Below are positions 32,020-40,482 of a stretch of 44,389 nt of DNA, one piece after another. The notes under the pieces are model-generated. The model saw only the letters and a program-made list of their open reading frames with translations. It was not told where the DNA came from and did not search any database. The position numbers and the translations under genes are program-made. Origin of the DNA: Phycisphaerales bacterium (GTDB taxonomy: Bacteria; Planctomycetota; Phycisphaerae; Phycisphaerales; UBA1924); assembly GCA_016742075.1 (NCBI GenBank), contig JACVCL010000009.1, forward strand, positions 1 through 44,389, read 5' to 3'. The stretch's first letter is position 1. Each line of letters opens with the position of its first letter.

Positions 32020-32867
32020 GGCTGGCGGCCTCGGGCCTGCTCGGCCAGGCGGCGGTAGTACGCCTCGGTCATCGACTGATAAAGCGCGCTGAAGGGGTCG
32101 CTGGACCCCTGGATGAGCGTGTCGCGGAGCCGCGGCGGCAGCGCACCCCAGGCGGCACGGGCGGTGTCGAGCTGGTTGTTGAGCTGGGCCTGCTCCGGAT
32201 CGGGCGGGGTCAGCTGGTCGCTGGTGTTGGTGCCCCCCTGCTGACGCTGCGAGCCCTGCTGCTGCCGGGCGCCGGCGTTGCGCTGGTTCTGGCCGCGCTG
32301 GTCCTGATCGCCCTGCGCGTTCCGCTGCCCGCTGCTGCTCGAAGATGACGAGGAGGACGAAGACGACGAACTGCTCGACGAGCTCTGGTTCTGCTCGCTG
32401 TTCTTGATGAGCACGTCGAGGTTCTTCAGGATCTCTTCGTGCAGGCGCTGGGTGACGACGCCGGTGTCGCGCACCTTGCCCAGGCGGTCGGCGGTCTCCT
32501 CCATCTGCTGCACGGCCCGCTTGAACCGATCGGCGGCCTCGGCGGCGGTCAGCCGGCGCTCGAGCTCGCGGCGGTTGGTGTCAGCGACCGCGGGCTTCTG
32601 CGCGTCGGGCAGCGCCGGCGGCTCACCCTGGGCGGGAGGGGGGGCGGGCTTCTTGCCGTCTTTGGGCAGGCCGAGCAGCTCGTCGAGGTCCGGCAGCTTC
32701 GGCGCCGGCGCAGCGGGCTTGGTTGCTTCCTTCGACGGTTCGGCCTTGGGCGTGGCCGCCGGCGCCGGCGGGGCGGGCTGCGCGGGCTCGGCCTGCGCCG
32801 CGGCGGAAAGCGAGACCCAAACCGCGGCGGTCCGCAGCATGCCGCCGAGCATGGAGTGTTGGCTCAT
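32016..32867 (-). CDS. Exported low-complexity protein with an 18-residue poly-serine tract
   Basis: A 283-residue protein. It begins with a short hydrophobic signal segment (MLRTAAVWVSLSAAAQA), then an Ala/Pro/Lys linker, a helical stretch with heptad-like Leu/Ile (about 95-160), 18 serines (162-179), a Gln/Asn/Arg-rich low-complexity part (180-215), and a closing helix with ARAAWGALPPRLRDTLIQG and FSALYQSMTEAYYRRLAEQARG. This last stretch is the part most like planctomycete homologues that accompany DUF4175-type proteins. AAGGAG (32876-32881) precedes the ATG with 8-nt spacing, inside the end of the upstream gene. Function unknown; probably an envelope partner of its operon neighbours. Confidence 0.75.
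   Translation of the reverse strand: MSQHSMLGGMLRTAAVWVSLSAAAQAEPAQPAPPAPAATPKAEPSKEATKPAAPAPKLPDLDELLGLPKDGKKPAPPPAQGEPPALPDAQKPAVADTNRRELERRLTAAEAADRFKRAVQQMEETADRLGKVRDTGVVTQRLHEEILKNLDVLIKNSEQNQSSSSSSSSSSSSSSSSSSGQRNAQGDQDQRGQNQRNAGARQQQGSQRQQGGTNTSDQLTPPDPEQAQLNNQLDTARAAWGALPPRLRDTLIQGSSDPFSALYQSMTEAYYRRLAEQARGRQP
32331..32384 (-). repeat. Poly-serine tract coded by all six serine codons
   Basis: Eighteen consecutive Ser codons in the 32016-32867 gene: TCG 7, AGC 5, TCT 2, TCC 2, AGT 1, TCA 1. The codons are mixed, so the tract is not a DNA slippage repeat. Confidence 0.95.
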
Positions 32868-35800
32868 GGCTGGGGCTCCTTGGGCTGGCCGGGCTTGGGG
32901 CCGGGGGCCGCGGGGTCAAAGTTGGCAGGGGGTTCCTTGGAGTTCAGACGGTCGACGAGATCTCGCGCCAGGTCGGCGAGCTCGCGCTGCCGGGCGGCCA
33001 GAGCCTTGAGCCCCTCGCCATCGGCCTGGGCCGCGGCGTCGAGCTCGACCGTTCGCGCCGCGACCCCCTGCTGCATCTTGCGGAGCAGCCGCAGTTCCTT
33101 CAGGGGCGGCACGAGCTGGTTCTGGCCCTGCCCGCCCGCGCCGCCGCCCCCGCCCTCGCCCTCGCCCCGCTCGCCCTCGTTGAACTTCTGGTCGTTCTCG
33201 TCGGCCGAGGGGTCGCCCAGGGCGTCGATGAGGTCGCGCAGGGTGGCGATGGCGCTGTCCTGCCGGGCGGCGGCGGGACGCGGCTCGCCGGCGGCCAGCC
33301 GCTCGGCGCTCGCGCCGAGGTCGGCGTCGATACCGTCGATCGCGAAGACCACCACCTTGGCCTCCTCGATGCCCGCCGCTTCCTTCCGGGCCGAGTCCAT
33401 CCTTGTGCGTACCTCGCCCTGGCGCTCGCCGATGCGGCGGAGCTCGGCCCGGTCGCGCCGCGAGACCTCGCCGCCCGCGGCATCGGCGGCCTTGGCGACG
33501 GTCTCGGTCTCGGCCCGGACGAGGAGCTGGGCGTCGAGGACGTCGCGGAAGGCCCTCCGCAGCTCGGCCTGCCGGCGGCGCTGCTCGTTGCGCTCCATCT
33601 GCTTGTCGAGCTCGCGGGCTTTGTCGCGGGCCTGCGTGAGCAGATCGAGCGAGCGCACCTCGTGCTCGCGGGCCTTGCCGCCCTCGAGCTCGCCGGCGGG
33701 CTTGCGGAGCTCGCGGATGGCCCGGCCCTGGGCGTCGGCGGCCGACTGCAGCAGCGGGGTGACGGGCGCGGCCTGGGCCCCGCCGCCGCGGGCCAGGTCG
33801 ACGACCGCCAGGGTGTTCGTGTTCAGGGCGATCATGCCGCGGTCGAGCCCGCTGTAGTCGCCGGCCTGCTGGGCCTTCTCCAGGGCCGCGATCTCGTCTT
33901 TCTGACGCTCGATGAGCTGCTCGATGGACTGGATGAGCGACGAGAGCATGCGGCGGAGGATCTGCTCGCGGTTGCGCTCGCCGCGGGCCATGTCCTGCAG
34001 CATCTGCTCGAGCGCCTGCTCGGCGCGGGCCTGCTGCTGCCCGGCCTGCTGCATCTGGTTCTGGCCCGCCTGCTGGGCGGCGCTTTGCTGGGCCTGGCTG
34101 ACCTGCTGCTGCTCGCCGCGTTCGCGGGCCTGCTGCACGGCCATCGACGCCGCGGGATCGGACTGGCGGAGCTGCTGCTCCTTCTGCCGCATCTCGCGGA
34201 GCATCTGGCGCGTCTGCTCGGCCAGCTGCTGCTGGCGCTCGACGATCTTCTGCAGGTCGGACTTTTCCTGGGGCGAGAGCTGCTCGGGCGTCTTGCCGGC
34301 GGTCTGCTGGCCTGCGGCGCGGGTCTGGCGTGAGAGCTCCTGCTGATCGCGAAGGGCCCGCTCGATGCCGTTGCGGACCGCCCACGCGTCTTCGCCGCGG
34401 TCGAGCAGCGAGATGAGCCGCGACAGTTCTTCGCGGACACGCTCCTGGGCTTTGCGGGCCTGCTCGCCCTCGTTCTCCGTGAGCGGAACCGTCGGCTCCT
34501 GCGGCTGGGGGTCGGCCTGTTGGGGCTCCTGCGGCGGCTTGGGGGCTTCTCCGCCGGGTCCGCTCGGACCCTGATCGCCGGCCTGCGGCCGCTTCTCGCC
34601 GGCGGGCTGCCCAGCTTGATCTCCACCCTGTCGTCCCCCCCGCCGGCCGCCCTGCTGCTCGGCTCGATCGGACTCGCCCTGCGGTCGTGAGGGCTCGCCG
34701 GCCTCGGGCCGGGGCCGCTGCTCACCCGGCTGCGGCTCGCGCCGGTCCGGCGGGGCGGCCTCGTGGCGGGCGGCCGCTTCGTCGAGGGTGCGCGCCGCCT
34801 CCGACGAGGCCTTGCCCGCCTCGGCCACCGCCTGGCGGGCGCCGTCGAGCAGGCCGCGGAGGGTCTGGTCGCTCAGCCGGTTTTCCTCGACACGCTCGGC
34901 GATCCGCTGCACGCTCTCGGCCTGCCGGGCCAGCCGCTCGGAGATCTGCGCCTGCCCGCGCCGGGGCTGGGAAGCGGCACCCTGGCGGCCCGTGCGCTCC
35001 GCGGTCTCGGCCTGCTGCTGGTCGATGCGGATGGCCGCCTGCCGCACCTCGGCGAGCTGGCGGCGGAGCTCGCTCACGAAATCGGCCTCGCCGATGATCC
35101 GCAGCGTGCGCACGCTCGAACGCGTGGGGGCACGGAACGCGGGGGCGCCGTCGCCCCCCGGGGTCGCGAACAGATCCCCCGCCAGCGCCGTGACGCGGAC
35201 CTCATCGCCCGGGCGCAGGGCCAGCGGGGCCAGGTCGAGCTCGGTGCGGGCCGAGGTGGTCTTCTGCACGGCGTCGGCCGGCACGTCGACGCGGGCGGCC
35301 TCCACGGGATCGCCCGAGGGGGCCAGCGCCCCGCCGGGGCCCGACCGTTCGCCGCCGGCGCGACCCTCGGGGCGGAAGGTCTGGCGCTCGATCGAGACGA
35401 AGCGCAGGCCGACATCGTCGCGGCCCTCGCCGGCGATGGCGACGACCGCGCTGGGCAGCACGGCGCGGTCGGCCGGGGGCTGCGTGATGGTCGCGGCGGG
35501 CGGGGCGTCGGTGATGGCCTCGAGCCGGTAGACCGCGTCGTCGACGCTCTCGATGCCGAACTCGTCGATGAGGCGCACCGGGACGCGGGCCGATGCGCCG
35601 AGGGTGAACGCGGCGCGGATGGTGGTGGGCGTCGGGTTCTCGACGCGTGCGGCGGGATCGGCGCCGGCGAGCAGCGAGGCGAGCGGCGCGTCGGTCCGCG
35701 CGGGCTTGGTCAGCTCGATCGTCCACTCGATGCGCGACCCGGCCAGGGTGGAGGGCAGCACCGCGCGGTCGTCGGTGCCGGGGCCGAGCTCGATGGGCCC

Positions 35801-36901
35801 GCCGGTCTCGACTCCGCCCGCCGCCAGGGCCCGCTCGGCGTAGGCCGGGGGCGTGACCGTGACGCTCGCCGACTTCACGGCCGGGGGCGGCACGAACCGC
35901 ACGCGGCGCCAGGGGGTCTCGTCGTCGGCGGTGGTGAAGCGGTACTCGACGCCGCCGCCCTGCGGGTCGATCAGCCGCTCGAAGAGCTCGCCGGCGGGGC
36001 GCTCGCCGCTCGCGGGGGCGGGTCGGTTCTGGAACGTGAGCAGCTCGCGCCGGGAGGCGCCGGCCCGGCCCGACTCGTCCACGAATCGGTACTGGACCGT
36101 AACGTCGGTCTCGTGCGGGTCGCGCGGCGAGCGAAGGAGCGAGGCCTGCAGCGGCAGGGCCTTGCCCATGGGGTGCACCTCGCGCGGGTTGGTCACGTCG
36201 GCCACGGCGGTGCGCTTGGGCCACTCGGCGCCGGTCCAGGGCATCAGCAGCCGGCGGGCGCCGATGCCGAACATGGCGGGCGTCAGCGCCGCGCAGGCGA
36301 CCACCGCCGCCAGCGTGGCCGCGGCGGCCCCGCCCGCCCGTGCCGCCCGTCGCGACGACAGCAGGCCCGACGCCTGCTGGGGCCGGAACGTTCGGGCGGC
36401 CTCGTCGATGACCCGATCGGCCAGCGCCCGGGCGACGGGCGTGGCGGCGTCGGTGCCGGTCGAGGCCGGGTCGCTGAAGTCGACCGCCGAGGCCAGCCGG
36501 CCCCGCAACTCGGGCCGCGAACGCTCCAGCCGCAGCGCGAGGCTGGTGAGCGACGGGCGGAACCGGATCGCCGGGAGCAGGAAGCGCCAGATCAGGAACC
36601 CGAGCAGGGCGAGCCCCGCCACGAGGTTGATCGCCCGGATGCCCCGCGGCAGGCGGAGGAGCGCGTCGATCGCGCCAAAGGTCAGGGCCAGACCGAGAAG
36701 CGCGGCCACGATCAGGGCCGTCCGCTCGACGATCAGCAGGCCGCGCATCCGCCCGCGCAGCGACAGAAGGGCCCGGCTCACCGAGCCGAAGCCCGGGGCG
36801 GCGGGAGTCTTGGCGAGACTTCCCCGGTGCCCCTCGCCCCCGACGGGTCCCTCGGCTGGGCGGTTGCTGAACGTCAGCGGGTACCTCCGAACGCTTGGCA
36901 T
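32864..36901 (-). CDS. DUF4175-like giant membrane/coiled-coil protein
   Basis: A protein of 1345 residues from the chosen start, 1376 from a possible GTG at 36994. Two adjacent hydrophobic helices near the N-terminus (ERTALIVAALLGLALTFGAIDALL; INLVAGLALLGFLIWRFLLP) and a third near residue 200 anchor it in the membrane. A beta-rich periplasmic part follows (ITQPPADRAVLPSAVVAIAGEGRDDVGLRFVSIE). From about 640 to the end the chain is highly charged and coiled-coil: long Gln/Glu/Arg/Ala helices, a Gly/Pro/Gln linker near 740-840, and a Gln-rich part near 950-1010. The order matches the DUF4175 family of large membrane proteins. In planctomycetes it usually travels with VWA/DUF58 and cyclase-fold proteins; only the cyclase-fold partner is seen here. 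It is the first gene of the four-gene ATGA-coupled operon. The start is uncertain. Confidence 0.72.
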   Translation of the reverse strand: MPSVRRYPLTFSNRPAEGPVGGEGHRGSLAKTPAAPGFGSVSRALLSLRGRMRGLLIVERTALIVAALLGLALTFGAIDALLRLPRGIRAINLVAGLALLGFLIWRFLLPAIRFRPSLTSLALRLERSRPELRGRLASAVDFSDPASTGTDAATPVARALADRVIDEAARTFRPQQASGLLSSRRAARAGGAAAATLAAVVACAALTPAMFGIGARRLLMPWTGAEWPKRTAVADVTNPREVHPMGKALPLQASLLRSPRDPHETDVTVQYRFVDESGRAGASRRELLTFQNRPAPASGERPAGELFERLIDPQGGGVEYRFTTADDETPWRRVRFVPPPAVKSASVTVTPPAYAERALAAGGVETGGPIELGPGTDDRAVLPSTLAGSRIEWTIELTKPARTDAPLASLLAGADPAARVENPTPTTIRAAFTLGASARVPVRLIDEFGIESVDDAVYRLEAITDAPPAATITQPPADRAVLPSAVVAIAGEGRDDVGLRFVSIERQTFRPEGRAGGERSGPGGALAPSGDPVEAARVDVPADAVQKTTSARTELDLAPLALRPGDEVRVTALAGDLFATPGGDGAPAFRAPTRSSVRTLRIIGEADFVSELRRQLAEVRQAAIRIDQQQAETAERTGRQGAASQPRRGQAQISERLARQAESVQRIAERVEENRLSDQTLRGLLDGARQAVAEAGKASSEAARTLDEAAARHEAAPPDRREPQPGEQRPRPEAGEPSRPQGESDRAEQQGGRRGGRQGGDQAGQPAGEKRPQAGDQGPSGPGGEAPKPPQEPQQADPQPQEPTVPLTENEGEQARKAQERVREELSRLISLLDRGEDAWAVRNGIERALRDQQELSRQTRAAGQQTAGKTPEQLSPQEKSDLQKIVERQQQLAEQTRQMLREMRQKEQQLRQSDPAASMAVQQARERGEQQQVSQAQQSAAQQAGQNQMQQAGQQQARAEQALEQMLQDMARGERNREQILRRMLSSLIQSIEQLIERQKDEIAALEKAQQAGDYSGLDRGMIALNTNTLAVVDLARGGGAQAAPVTPLLQSAADAQGRAIRELRKPAGELEGGKAREHEVRSLDLLTQARDKARELDKQMERNEQRRRQAELRRAFRDVLDAQLLVRAETETVAKAADAAGGEVSRRDRAELRRIGERQGEVRTRMDSARKEAAGIEEAKVVVFAIDGIDADLGASAERLAAGEPRPAAARQDSAIATLRDLIDALGDPSADENDQKFNEGERGEGEGGGGGAGGQGQNQLVPPLKELRLLRKMQQGVAARTVELDAAAQADGEGLKALAARQRELADLARDLVDRLNSKEPPANFDPAAPGPKPGQPKEPQP

Positions 36902-37140
36902 CGGCGGGCGCAGCGGACCACCCACGCCGACGCGAGCCCCGTCGGGCTCGACCTTGTGTCTACCGGATGCATCGGTCTGAGAGACGCCTGACACCGACCG
37001 GGATCACGTTATTCCGCCGAACGCCCGGCCAAGCCGGGGAATGCCGCCGCGGGCCGAAGAAAGTTGGATTTTGTGCGGTATCAGTGCCCCCTGAGCGCTC
37101 AGCGGGCAGCGATCGGCACCGCGATTTACACTCGCCCCCC
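36902..37140. other. Divergent intergenic region between the DUF4175-like gene and comEC
   Basis: This 239-bp gap contains a perfect 12-bp palindrome CTGAGCGCTCAG (37091-37102) upstream of comEC and a possible -10 (TACACT) just before the ATG at 37141, without a convincing -35. Part of the gap may be coding if the leftward gene starts at GTG 36994. Confidence 0.45.
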
Positions 37141-39951
37141 ATGCAGGGCGATCCGGGTTTGGTGGATGCAGGGATGAAATCTCGGCCAGAGGTGTTCCGC
37201 CCGGCCCGTCGGGGCGTGTGGGCGGCCGGGTGGGCGGCGCTGGGGCTGCTGCTGGCCGACGCGGCGGCGGGTGCCGCGCCATGGTGGGCGGCACTGATCG
37301 GGGGCGGGGTGGCCGGGGTGCTGGCGCTGGTGGCCCGCGGATGGGCGTGCCGCGTGCTGTTGGCGCTCGCGCTGGTGCTCGGGGCTTGGGGATGGCACGA
37401 CTGGCGGACGCGGGCGACGCTGCCTGATGACGTCGGCGTGCTGCTGAGCGCCGAACCGGGGGCGGGAGCCCCGATGGCCGTGGAGGGGATCGTCGCGACC
37501 TCGCCGCGGGTGGTTCGGGCGGTGACCGGCCGGCTGGCGTCGCTGATGCCGGCCCCGGTGAGCGAACGGCGGGTGACGCGGTTTGAATTGTCGGCCCGAT
37601 CGATGGGTGGCCAACCTGTATCAGGGGGGCTATGGGTGCGGGTTGGGGGCGTGCTGGAGGGCGTCCGCGCCGGGGATGTGGTCCGAGTGACCGGGAGCGC
37701 GGCGGGGCTGGGCCCGCCCGACAACCCGGGCGAGCGCGATATCCGACCGATGGCGCGCGAGCGGGGAGTTTCGGGGCGGATGCTCTGTGCCGCGCCGGCG
37801 GCGGTGGTGCGGGTTGAGGGTGTGTCGCTGTCGGTGGGCGACCGATGCTGGACGGCGGTGCTCCGGGCGCAGGAGCGGCTGCGGGCGGCGGCGCGGGCGT
37901 TCATCGATCCGCCCGAGGCCGACCCCGGGGAAGCCCCGGCCCGGGCCCTGCTGGTGGGGATGCTGCTCGGCGTGCGCGAAGAGGGCCTGCGCGATACGGG
38001 TGATGCGTTCGTGCGCGTGGGGCTGGCCCACGTGCTGGCGGTGAGCGGAGCGCACCTGGCGGTGTTCGCGGGGTTCTTGGCGGTGGGCCTGCGGGTGCTC
38101 TCGGGGGTGATGGGCGTGGGGCCGCGGACGAGCGCGGCGATGCTTGCGTTGATGGTGGTGGTGTATCTGCTGCTGGTGCCGGCGGAGGCGCCGATCGTGC
38201 GGTCGGCGCTGATGATTTTGGTGTTCATCGCCGGCGAGGCCGCGGGCCGGCGGTACGACCGGCTGAACATTCTCGGGTGGACAGCGGTGCTGGTGCTGCT
38301 GTGGCGGCCGACGCAACTGTGGGACCCGGGCTGCCAATTGTCGTTCGCGGCGGTGGCGGGGCTGATTCTGTTCACGCGCCGGCTTCGCGAGCGGGTGATG
38401 GGGCCCGCTCGCTCGCCGGACGAAGCGGGGCTGTGGCGGCGGCTCGGCGGGCGGCTGGCCGACGCGGCCGCGGCCTCGGTGGTGGCGTGGGCGGTGACAT
38501 CGCCGATCGCGGCGTTTCACATGGGCACCTTCTCGCCGCTGGCGGCCCCCGCGACGCTCGTGACGCTGCCGGTGGTGTCAGCACTTCTGGGGATCGGGTA
38601 TCTGGCGTTCTTCGCGTCGCTGGTGGTGCCGGCGGTGGCGGTGGCGGCCGAGCCGGTGCTGGGCTGGTGCGCCGGGGCGCTCTCGTGGCTGGTGTTCGCG
38701 ATCGACGGGCTGCCGGGAACGGTGGTGTACGTGCCGCCGCTGGGGTTGTGGGCGACGGCCGCGCTGCTGGGGGCGGTATGCGTGTGGCTGTGGGCGGGGA
38801 TGACACGCTGGTCGGCGGCGGCTCTGGCGGGCGCGCTCGTCTGGGCGGGAGCCGCGACGCTGCCGAGGGCGGACCTTCCCGATGGGCAACTGCTGCGGTG
38901 GGACGCGCTGGCGGTGGGCGACGGGGCGGCCCACCTGCTGCGCTCGGGGGGTGAGGCGGTGCTGTACGACTGCGGCTCGCTGTACCTGGACATCGGCCGG
39001 TGGGAGATGCCGCGGAGCCTGCGGGCGCTGGGCGTCGGCGGCGGGTTCGGCGGGCGGCGGGTGCGCACGGCGGTGGTGACGCACCCGGACATCGATCACT
39101 TCGCGGCGCTGCTCGACCTCGTGGGGCCGATGGGGATCGAGCGGGTGGTGGTGGGGCGGCGCTTCGTGGAGCAGGGCGAGGCTTCGCCGGACGGGCCGGC
39201 GGGGTTCGTCTTGGGCGAACTGCGCCGGCTGGGTGTGCGGGTTGAGGTCGCCGGGGCGGGCTCGCGCGTGGCGCTGGGCCGGCTGGAGATTGAATTCCTT
39301 TCTCCCGCCGACGATGCGCGGTTCCGATCCGACAACGACTGGTCGCTGGTGGGGCGGGTGCGTGTGGGCACGGAGGCGGGCGAGCGCGTGGTTCTGCTCA
39401 CGAGCGACATCGAGAGCGAGGCGATCCGGGCTCTGGCCGAGGAGTACCCCGATCTTCGGGCGCACGCGCTGGAGCTGCCGCACCACGGGACCGCGATCCC
39501 CGATGCGCTGCGGTGGGTCGGTCGTCTGGACCCGGCGGTGATCGTGCAGTCGACCGGCGCGCGTCGGCTGAACGATGGGCGGTGGGATCGGCTGCGCGAC
39601 GGGAGGGTGTGGCTGACGACCGCGGCCGGCGGCGCCGCGGCGGTGGTCATCCGGAGCGACGGCGCGATCGAGGCCGGGCCGGTGCGCGGGGCGGTCCGGA
39701 CGGCTTTGGCCCCGACGCTCAGCGCCCCGGCGGCGGAGCAGCGCCCGTCGGCCCCGTTGCCGCAGGGGCCCCCGGGCCCGCCGGCGCAGCCGGCGCCGCG
39801 GGGGCCGTTCCCGCTGGCGCCGCCGGCGAAGCCGCGGCGGGCGGAGGTGGGGCGGGGACGGGGGGCGTGGTGGGCGTTGGCGAGGCGGGGCCGGTCGGGC
39901 CGGTGGCGCCGGTCGCACCCTCCGGGGCTTCGGGCGCGACGCGGGCCTTGA
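37141..39951 (+). CDS. comEC: ComEC/Rec2 DNA-uptake channel with C-terminal metallo-beta-lactamase-fold domain
   Basis: A 936-residue membrane protein that carries single-stranded DNA across the inner membrane in natural transformation. The N-terminal part (to about 270) has two membrane helices and the DUF4131-like OB fold (VSGGLWVRVGGVLEGVRAGDVVRVTG). The competence domain (about 280-530) has HVLAVSGAHLAVFAGFLAVG and DPGCQLSFAAVAGLIL among about seven helices. The C-terminal nuclease-like domain (about 575-830) has VGDGAAHLL, DCGS and THPDIDHFAAL, which gives the HxDxDH metal motif. A Pro/Arg-rich tail of about 90 residues follows and is unlike ComEC. The ATG at 37141 or the one 11 codons later could be the start. 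The 3' end overlaps the convergent lipoprotein gene by 233 bp. Confidence 0.93.
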   Translation: MQGDPGLVDAGMKSRPEVFRPARRGVWAAGWAALGLLLADAAAGAAPWWAALIGGGVAGVLALVARGWACRVLLALALVLGAWGWHDWRTRATLPDDVGVLLSAEPGAGAPMAVEGIVATSPRVVRAVTGRLASLMPAPVSERRVTRFELSARSMGGQPVSGGLWVRVGGVLEGVRAGDVVRVTGSAAGLGPPDNPGERDIRPMARERGVSGRMLCAAPAAVVRVEGVSLSVGDRCWTAVLRAQERLRAAARAFIDPPEADPGEAPARALLVGMLLGVREEGLRDTGDAFVRVGLAHVLAVSGAHLAVFAGFLAVGLRVLSGVMGVGPRTSAAMLALMVVVYLLLVPAEAPIVRSALMILVFIAGEAAGRRYDRLNILGWTAVLVLLWRPTQLWDPGCQLSFAAVAGLILFTRRLRERVMGPARSPDEAGLWRRLGGRLADAAAASVVAWAVTSPIAAFHMGTFSPLAAPATLVTLPVVSALLGIGYLAFFASLVVPAVAVAAEPVLGWCAGALSWLVFAIDGLPGTVVYVPPLGLWATAALLGAVCVWLWAGMTRWSAAALAGALVWAGAATLPRADLPDGQLLRWDALAVGDGAAHLLRSGGEAVLYDCGSLYLDIGRWEMPRSLRALGVGGGFGGRRVRTAVVTHPDIDHFAALLDLVGPMGIERVVVGRRFVEQGEASPDGPAGFVLGELRRLGVRVEVAGAGSRVALGRLEIEFLSPADDARFRSDNDWSLVGRVRVGTEAGERVVLLTSDIESEAIRALAEEYPDLRAHALELPHHGTAIPDALRWVGRLDPAVIVQSTGARRLNDGRWDRLRDGRVWLTTAAGGAAAVVIRSDGAIEAGPVRGAVRTALAPTLSAPAAEQRPSAPLPQGPPGPPAQPAPRGPFPLAPPAKPRRAEVGRGRGAWWALARRGRSGRWRRSHPPGLRARRGP

Positions 39952-40459
39952 CCATGGCGGGGAACTCGGCCCGGGCGGGTACGCGCCGGGGGTCGGGGCC
40001 GGGGCTGGCCTCGGCCGAGCCGCTGACTCCGGCGCTGGGGCGGCGCAGGCGGAGGTCGTAGAGAGTCTCGGCGAAGGCCCCCGGGATCAGGTAGGCCTGC
40101 GAGCCGTTGACGCGGACGGTGACGGGCCCATCGGGCATCGTTCCCGGAAACGCGGCGGGAAGCCAGAACGTGACGGTGGAGCGGGGGGCGAGCACGGCCT
40201 CGGCCGACCGCTCGCCTCGAAAGACCTCGCGGCCGCCGGCCGAGACGGTGTACTCGACGTTGCGGAGGGGGAGGATCTCGTCGCCGGGGTTGGTCCCGTC
40301 GACCGAGAGCACCACGGCGGCGCCGGTGTCGGTGCGGTCGACGATCTTCGCGCCCGTCACGGTGAAGGTGGGCGTGGGGCCGCAGCCGGAGACCGCGCCC
40401 GCCAGCGCCGCGACGAGGAGGGCGCACCGGGCGGATGCGGCGGGACGTTCGTGCTTCAT
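39719..40459 (-). CDS. LEA-14/WHy-domain lipoprotein with Pro/Ala-rich tail
   Basis: A 246-residue predicted lipoprotein. The signal peptide ends with the lipobox VSGC (Cys26). Residues 32-140 fit a LEA-type-2/WHy immunoglobulin-like domain: FTVTGAKIVDRTDTGAAVVLSV, DGTNPGDEILPLRNVEYTV and the following Leu/Val strands, the usual NPx-lPL-xxxY pattern of this family. From about 155 the chain becomes a Pro/Ala/Gly tail with PTxPxxP repeats. WHy domains are linked to stress and desiccation, and to ligand binding at the cell surface. The ATG at 40459 is fixed by the signal peptide. Its first bases lie 23 bp from the divergent ABC transporter start, leaving no room for two separate promoters between them. 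Its last 233 bp lie antisense to comEC. Confidence 0.82.
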   Translation of the reverse strand: MKHERPAASARCALLVAALAGAVSGCGPTPTFTVTGAKIVDRTDTGAAVVLSVDGTNPGDEILPLRNVEYTVSAGGREVFRGERSAEAVLAPRSTVTFWLPAAFPGTMPDGPVTVRVNGSQAYLIPGAFAETLYDLRLRRPSAGVSGSAEASPGPDPRRVPARAEFPAMVKARVAPEAPEGATGATGPTGPASPTPTTPPVPAPPPPAAASPAAPAGTAPAAPAAPAGPGAPAATGPTGAAPPPGR

Positions 40460-40482
40460 GCGGGTGAGACTACCATCCGGCC

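Noticed and set aside
32723-34333. A 536-residue open frame antisense to the DUF4175-like gene
   Set aside because: Its Leu/Gly/Ala-rich sequence mirrors the Gln/Glu codons of the coiled-coil gene. There is no independent start signal or motif.
37091-37102. 12-bp palindrome CTGAGCGCTCAG upstream of comEC as an operator
   Set aside because: Perfect 6+6 palindromes are expected several times by chance in 44 kb. There is no second copy nearby.
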